From Streptomyces sp. NBC_00239 (GTDB taxonomy: Bacteria > Actinomycetota > Actinomycetes > Streptomycetales > Streptomycetaceae), in the NCBI RefSeq assembly GCF_036194065.1, contig NZ_CP108095.1:8060001-8124000 (forward strand): a DNA stretch of 64,000 nt, in the 5' to 3' direction. The notes beneath the pieces are model-generated. The model was not told the DNA's origin. It was given only the letters and a program-made list of their open reading frames with translations, and did not search any database. The position numbers and the translations under genes are program-made. How positions within the stretch are numbered: position 1 is the stretch's first letter; each line of letters begins with the position of its first letter. This document shows, in pieces, positions 59,930 through 64,000 of the stretch.

Positions 59930-60586
59930 CTATACGACGTGGAAGCTCCACCGCTGGTTCAGCTGGTCGTCGCCGAGGCACGTCCACTGGAAGACGTTGG
60001 CCCCGTTGAGGTGCGAGGCACCCGCCACGTCGAGGCACTTCCCGCTGTGCTGGGCGATGATGTTGTACGTGTAGCGGCCGTTCTGGACCCTCTCATTGGC
60101 GAGGAACCACCGCTGGTTGCGGTACGTGTCCGCCAGGCAGTCCCATTGGAAGACATTGGCCGCGTCCTTGTGCGAGGCGCCCTGCACATCCAGGCACTTC
60201 CCGCTGTGCGCGGCCCTGACGCGCATGATCCCGTCGGAGTTGATCTCCAGGTACCACTGCTGGTTGTACTGCGTGGAGGAGAGGCAGTCCCACTGGAACA
60301 CGTCGGCGCCGTTGCTGGGCGAGGCGCCCTGCACGTCCATGCACTTCCCGCTGTGCACGGCCCTGATCTGGAGCAGTTGAGCGGATGCAGCGGTGTCCGA
60401 CATCCGCACCGAGCCCGCCGCCTGCGGCCCGGGCGCCGGCGCGGCGGCGGCGCCTTGCCGGGCGTTGGTCAAGGCCGCAGAGCCACCGGAGCCGTTCGTG
60501 GCCGATGCGGTCTGCGGAGCGATCAGCCCGCCCAGCAGGAGCGCGGCCAGGGCCGCAGTCGTGCTCATGCGTACCGGGTACCTCAT
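59930..60586 (-). CDS. Secreted ricin-type beta-trefoil lectin
   Basis: A 218-residue exported lectin. The start ATG 60586 follows GGGAGA. The signal is STTAALAALLLGGLIAPQTA. Three very regular units follow: AVHSGKCMDVQGASPSNGAD ... NQQWYL, AAHSGKCLDVQGASHKDAAN ... NQRWFL and AQHSGKCLDVAGASHLNGAN ... NQRWSF. Conservation is higher than in the lectin pair at 46.7-47.9 kb, so all three sugar sites are probably active. Confidence 0.92.
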   Translation of the reverse strand: MRYPVRMSTTAALAALLLGGLIAPQTASATNGSGGSAALTNARQGAAAAPAPGPQAAGSVRMSDTAASAQLLQIRAVHSGKCMDVQGASPSNGADVFQWDCLSSTQYNQQWYLEINSDGIMRVRAAHSGKCLDVQGASHKDAANVFQWDCLADTYRNQRWFLANERVQNGRYTYNIIAQHSGKCLDVAGASHLNGANVFQWTCLGDDQLNQRWSFHVV

Positions 60587-60828
60587 GGGTTCTCCCTGTG
60601 ATCGAAGTCGATGCGACCGGGGTGGGGTTGAGCGAGATGACTCGCCCGGGGATTGGCCCGGGGCGAGGTGCGCCGGAGGGGGACCGCCGCCCCCCTGTGC
60701 CGGGTGGGGATCCCGGTCGGCGGCGGTCCCCGTCGAGAGCAAGGCTCGTCGGTCGCTCGGTTGTTGCGCTGCACGTCACTGGGGTTGAAACAATCCGGGA
60801 CGGACGCGCGGGCGGGAGTCCGGTCACC

Positions 60829-63800
60829 TCACCGGTGCGTGACGGGGCACGTACTGCGGTACGGGAGTTCCGGTATGAGGGCCCGCCACCGGGACCGTTC
60901 GACACCGCCGCCGTGGCGTGCGCACAGGGCCGCCGCGGCCTCCTCGGCTCCGGCCGACCGGACCACCGGTGCGGTGTGCCGTCCCTGGGAGACCACGGAG
61001 GCACCGTCCGGCGTGAAGGTGAGCCGGGACACCGGCTCACCGGTGCCGGGCAGTGGGGCACCCAGCGGCGAGCGGGCCGCGATGTCCCACAGGCGGACGG
61101 CACCCGTCACGTCCCCGGTCGCGAGGACGCTGCCGTCCGGCGAGAACGCCGCGGCCGTGAACCAGCCCGGAGTACCGTCCGTGCCGTACGCGCCGCCGTC
61201 GAGGACGGCGAGGGCCCCGGCCGGCGGGTCGTCCCAGAGGGTGACGCGGCCGCTGCCGTCGGCCAGGGCCAGCCGCCTTCCGTCCGGACGGAAGGCGGCC
61301 GCGAACTCCGAACCGACGAGCCCGGCAACCTTGTCGGTGCGCTCGCCGGGCAAGGCGGACACGGCGCCGTCCGGCAGGACGAGCGCGCCGCCGTCGGGCC
61401 GGACGACGATCCGTTCGGTGTCCTGCCCCAGCGGGTGGACCAGCCGGGACCCGGTGAGGTCGCAGAGCCAGGCCGAACGGTCGGCCACCGCTGTGCACCC
61501 CGCGTACACCACCGGCTTCCCGTCGCGCAGTACCGGTGCGAGTGCGGTGACGGTGAGCGTGCCCGGGACCCCTGGCGCCGTCTTCGGCACGACCACGTCC
61601 GGGAGGGGCTTTCCGCGGCGCACGTCCCACACCTTCACGGTCTCCGTGAGGGGTTTCCGACGGGCCGTGGGGCCGTAGGCGAAGAGGCGGCCGTCCGGGC
61701 TGAACGCGCCTGTGACCGGGCCGGTGTGCGCGCCGGCGGCCTGCCGGGACAGGACGGGCAGCCTGGCCGTGGGGCGGGCGGACGCGGTGAGCGGGTCGCC
61801 GCGGCCGCCGGTGCCCGCGGCACCGGCGTACAGCTCGGGGACCACCGAGCCGCCCTTGCGCCGCAGGACGATGGTGGCGGAGCCGTCCGGCGACGGGTGG
61901 ACGGCGTCCGAGCCCTGCGGGGACCAGGCGGCGTCGTGCATCGGACCGAGCCGCAGCGCTCCCACGCGGCGCTGGTCGGCGTGCACGTACCGCAGCAGCC
62001 CGGCCCGGTCGTCGATGCGGACGTCGGTGGGCCGGTCGTGGCGCAGGTCCTGGTAGAAGGCCAGCGGGACAGGGCGGTCGTCGGCCGTGCGCCACACGCG
62101 TGCGGCCTGCGGTGTCACGGCCGCCAGGAGAGTGCCGTCCCGGTTGAAGGAGAAGCCGGTCACGCCGGCTGCCGGGAGCACCCGGGCGGGCGGACCGCCG
62201 TGCTTCGTGGACGAGACAAGGACGCCGGTGTCCAGCCGGACGGCCAGCCAGGCCCCGTCTGGGCTCAAACGCATGGAATCCGTCCCGCACGTGCCCGCCG
62301 GGACGTGCGGGACGGCAGGTGAACCGCCCGCGAGCCTGCGCCGCCCCGGCACGTCCCACACTTCGATGCCCCGCCGCCCGCAGAGCGCCGCCCGTCGGCC
62401 GTCCGCGCTGAGGGCCACGCCGGTGGAGGCCCGGGCGGCGGGCACGGCGAACAGCGGGCGGCGGCCGCCGACGTCCCACAGCCGTACGGTCCCGGGAGCG
62501 GCCACGGCCAGTGTCCGGCCGCCGCCCCAGGCGAGGCCGGTCGCCGCGTGCACGCCGTACAGCACCAGCGCGGTCTCGGTGGCGGTCCGCAGGTCCCGCA
62601 GCCGCACTTCGGCCCAACGGCGTGTGGTGTTGGCCGGGCCCCCGCCCTGGCTGATCGTGGCCGACCGCGTGCCGTCCGGGCTCGGCCGCACCCGTTCCGG
62701 CGGATCCGCCGGAACGGGCTGCACCGATGCCGGCTCCGGGGGTCGGGAGGGGCCGGGTTCCGACTGGGGCAGGAGTTCCGGGACCGCGTACGGGCCGACG
62801 GGTACCCGTACCGGCATCGGCAGGCGGTAGGAGGACAGTCGGCTGCGCGCACGCAGGTCCCACAGCGCCACCGTCTGGCGCCCGACCACCGTCAGAGTGC
62901 GGCCGTCCTCACTCGCGAACTCGCTCCGTGCACGGCCGTTGCCGTCTCCCAGCGTGAGGACGCTCTCGGTCCGGTCGCCCAGGGCGGCGAACAGACCGGC
63001 CCTGGTCTGCGGGGTCCGCGCCAGACGCCAGGCCACGACGTTGAGACGGGCCGCCGTCCGCGGGTCGGTGGCGCGCAGGCCCTCGGCGACGGCGGCGGTG
63101 CGCAGCGCGACCGCCGTGTCGCGGCGCTCCCGGGCCGTCCGGCCGGCCTGCCAGGCCACGGTGCCGGCGATCAGGGCCAGTACGGAGATCAGGGCCAGCA
63201 GCGCCTGGGCGGCCCTGCGGCGGGCCGCCGCGAGGGTACGGGCCCGTGTGCTGGCCGTCAGGTACTCGGTCTCGGAGGGTGTCAGCCGCTGGGGGCCGGC
63301 ATCCGGGAGCAGCGGCGCGAGTGCCGTGAGCAGCGCGGCCGGGGCGAGGGCACTGGGGTGGCGGCCGAGCTGTTCCCAGCTTTCGGCGGCCGCGGTGAGC
63401 CGGTGGTGGAGGCGCAGTTGTTCCCGGCTGTCGTCGACCCAGTCGTGCAGGCGCGGCCAGGAGGCGATCAGGGTCTCGTGGGACAGTTCGACCGTGTCTC
63501 GGTCCAAGGTCACCAGCCGGGACGTGGCGAGTGCGTCGAGGACGTGCCGTACTTCGTCATCCGGGCCGAGTTCGGCCCGGTGGGCCGGGCGGCCGGTGTC
63601 GGGGAGCCCCTCGCCTCCCGGTCGGACGAGGCGCAGCAGGATGCGACGGGCGATGCGGGCCTGCGTGGCGTCGAGTCGGCCGTACGCCGTTTCGGCGGTG
63701 CGGGCGATGGCGCCGTGCACCCCGCCGGTTCGTTCGTAGGCCTCCAGGGTCAGCCGGCGGGCCGTGCGGCGGTGCCAGGTTTCCAGGAGCGTGTGGGAGA

Positions 63801-64000
63801 GCAGCGGGAGGGCGGCGGTGTTGCCGTGGACCTCGTCGACCAGGCGCGCGGTCAGGGGCCGCTCCACCACGAGGGACCGGGCGGCCGCCGGGCCGACGAT
63901 CGCCTGGCGCAGTTCGTCCCTGGTCATGGGTACGACGGGCAGGCTGGCCGCGCGTACCGCCGATGCCAGCGCGGGGTCGCCGAGGCAGTGGGCGTAGAAG
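60829..64000 (-). CDS. STAND NTPase-WD40 protein, 5' end beyond the window
   Basis: At least 1050 residues are visible; the frame stays open to base 64000, so the start and P-loop lie outside. From the right edge the chain reads FYAHCLGDPALASAVRAASL then PMTRDELRQAIVGPA, the middle of a STAND NTPase domain, followed by its helical part (LPLLSHTLLETWHRRTARRL). A transmembrane helix (ALLALISVLALIAGTVAW) comes next. The rest is degenerate WD40 repeats with AFSPDGSVLATGDVTGAVRL-type units. It is the second such protein here. The missing N-terminus probably carries an effector or trypsin/caspase-type domain. Confidence 0.88.
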   Translation of the reverse strand, partial: FYAHCLGDPALASAVRAASLPVVPMTRDELRQAIVGPAAARSLVVERPLTARLVDEVHGNTAALPLLSHTLLETWHRRTARRLTLEAYERTGGVHGAIARTAETAYGRLDATQARIARRILLRLVRPGGEGLPDTGRPAHRAELGPDDEVRHVLDALATSRLVTLDRDTVELSHETLIASWPRLHDWVDDSREQLRLHHRLTAAAESWEQLGRHPSALAPAALLTALAPLLPDAGPQRLTPSETEYLTASTRARTLAAARRRAAQALLALISVLALIAGTVAWQAGRTARERRDTAVALRTAAVAEGLRATDPRTAARLNVVAWRLARTPQTRAGLFAALGDRTESVLTLGDGNGRARSEFASEDGRTLTVVGRQTVALWDLRARSRLSSYRLPMPVRVPVGPYAVPELLPQSEPGPSRPPEPASVQPVPADPPERVRPSPDGTRSATISQGGGPANTTRRWAEVRLRDLRTATETALVLYGVHAATGLAWGGGRTLAVAAPGTVRLWDVGGRRPLFAVPAARASTGVALSADGRRAALCGRRGIEVWDVPGRRRLAGGSPAVPHVPAGTCGTDSMRLSPDGAWLAVRLDTGVLVSSTKHGGPPARVLPAAGVTGFSFNRDGTLLAAVTPQAARVWRTADDRPVPLAFYQDLRHDRPTDVRIDDRAGLLRYVHADQRRVGALRLGPMHDAAWSPQGSDAVHPSPDGSATIVLRRKGGSVVPELYAGAAGTGGRGDPLTASARPTARLPVLSRQAAGAHTGPVTGAFSPDGRLFAYGPTARRKPLTETVKVWDVRRGKPLPDVVVPKTAPGVPGTLTVTALAPVLRDGKPVVYAGCTAVADRSAWLCDLTGSRLVHPLGQDTERIVVRPDGGALVLPDGAVSALPGERTDKVAGLVGSEFAAAFRPDGRRLALADGSGRVTLWDDPPAGALAVLDGGAYGTDGTPGWFTAAAFSPDGSVLATGDVTGAVRLWDIAARSPLGAPLPGTGEPVSRLTFTPDGASVVSQGRHTAPVVRSAGAEEAAAALCARHGGGVERSRWRALIPELPYRSTCPVTHR

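Noticed and set aside
1-64000. tRNA or rRNA genes
   Set aside because: No cloverleaf-like or rRNA-like segment was recognised by eye; a covariance-model scan would be needed to exclude a tRNA.

Overview
The window reads as chromosomal DNA of a Streptomyces-like actinomycete. Third codon positions are almost all G or C, GTG starts and 4-base GTGA gene overlaps are common, and the gene content is typical of that group: DUF5937/ArsR regulators, NarL-type two-component pairs, a GH18 chitinase with a TGGTCCAGACCT box, a subtilisin-inhibitor (SSI) family protein, snapalysin, ALF-repeat and ricin-type lectin exoproteins, and caspase/STAND/WD40 conflict proteins. No rRNA, tRNA or CRISPR array was recognised.

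Layout. 0-7.3 kb: two small secreted proteins, an ArsR-like regulator, a DEDDh exonuclease, a two-component pair divergent from a Tat-exported short-chain dehydrogenase, a DUF1772 membrane protein, and a free-standing N-terminal (lyase-like) domain of a class III lanthipeptide synthetase behind a four-copy 11-bp iteron. 7.3-11.2 kb: secreted chitinase, an HxlR regulator and a chimeric wreck of two MFS transporters. 11.2-16.9 kb: a probable operon of a VanX-like dipeptidase, a C39-type cysteine peptidase and a 1389-residue exported protein that fuses a CdtB-like DNase/phosphatase domain, an SGNH hydrolase and a right-handed beta-helix. 17-20 kb: ArsR-MFS operon and a GNAT. 20-25.3 kb: a caspase-STAND-WD40 protein coupled to an EACC1 component, a predicted conflict (suicide-defence) system. 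25.3-27.5 kb: a SagB-like peptide-maturation dehydrogenase divergent from two nitrile-hydratase-leader-like precursors and a decapitated third one. 27.7-29.4 kb: a diaminopimelate decarboxylase paralogue and an SAV_915-like protein.

30.2-37.7 kb holds what I regard as the main discovery: a minus-strand RiPP operon. It has a 44-residue precursor ending in a CSCSCW motif (too short to appear in an ordinary ORF scan), a multinuclear iron oxidase (MNIO, DUF692), a partner protein, a glycosyltransferase with a C-terminal extension, and an asymmetric fused ABC exporter. The genes overlap or sit within a few bases, and a hairpin separates the precursor from the enzymes. The predicted route is precursor synthesis, oxidation of its cysteines by MNIO plus partner, possible glycosylation, and export.

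38-44 kb: small enzymes and regulators (SnoaL-like, WYL, KilB-like, WGR-like, HNH-like, esterase lipoprotein, SSI). 45-48 kb: an ALF-repeat/AbfB exoprotein and two ricin-type lectins. 48-52.9 kb: HdeD-like and DUF2252 proteins, then an IS30 element whose end supplies the stop codon of a neighbouring cupin gene. 53-64 kb: GNAT, an MMPL exporter with a two-component pair, a VOC protein, snapalysin, another ricin-type lectin and a second STAND-WD40 protein that runs off the right edge.
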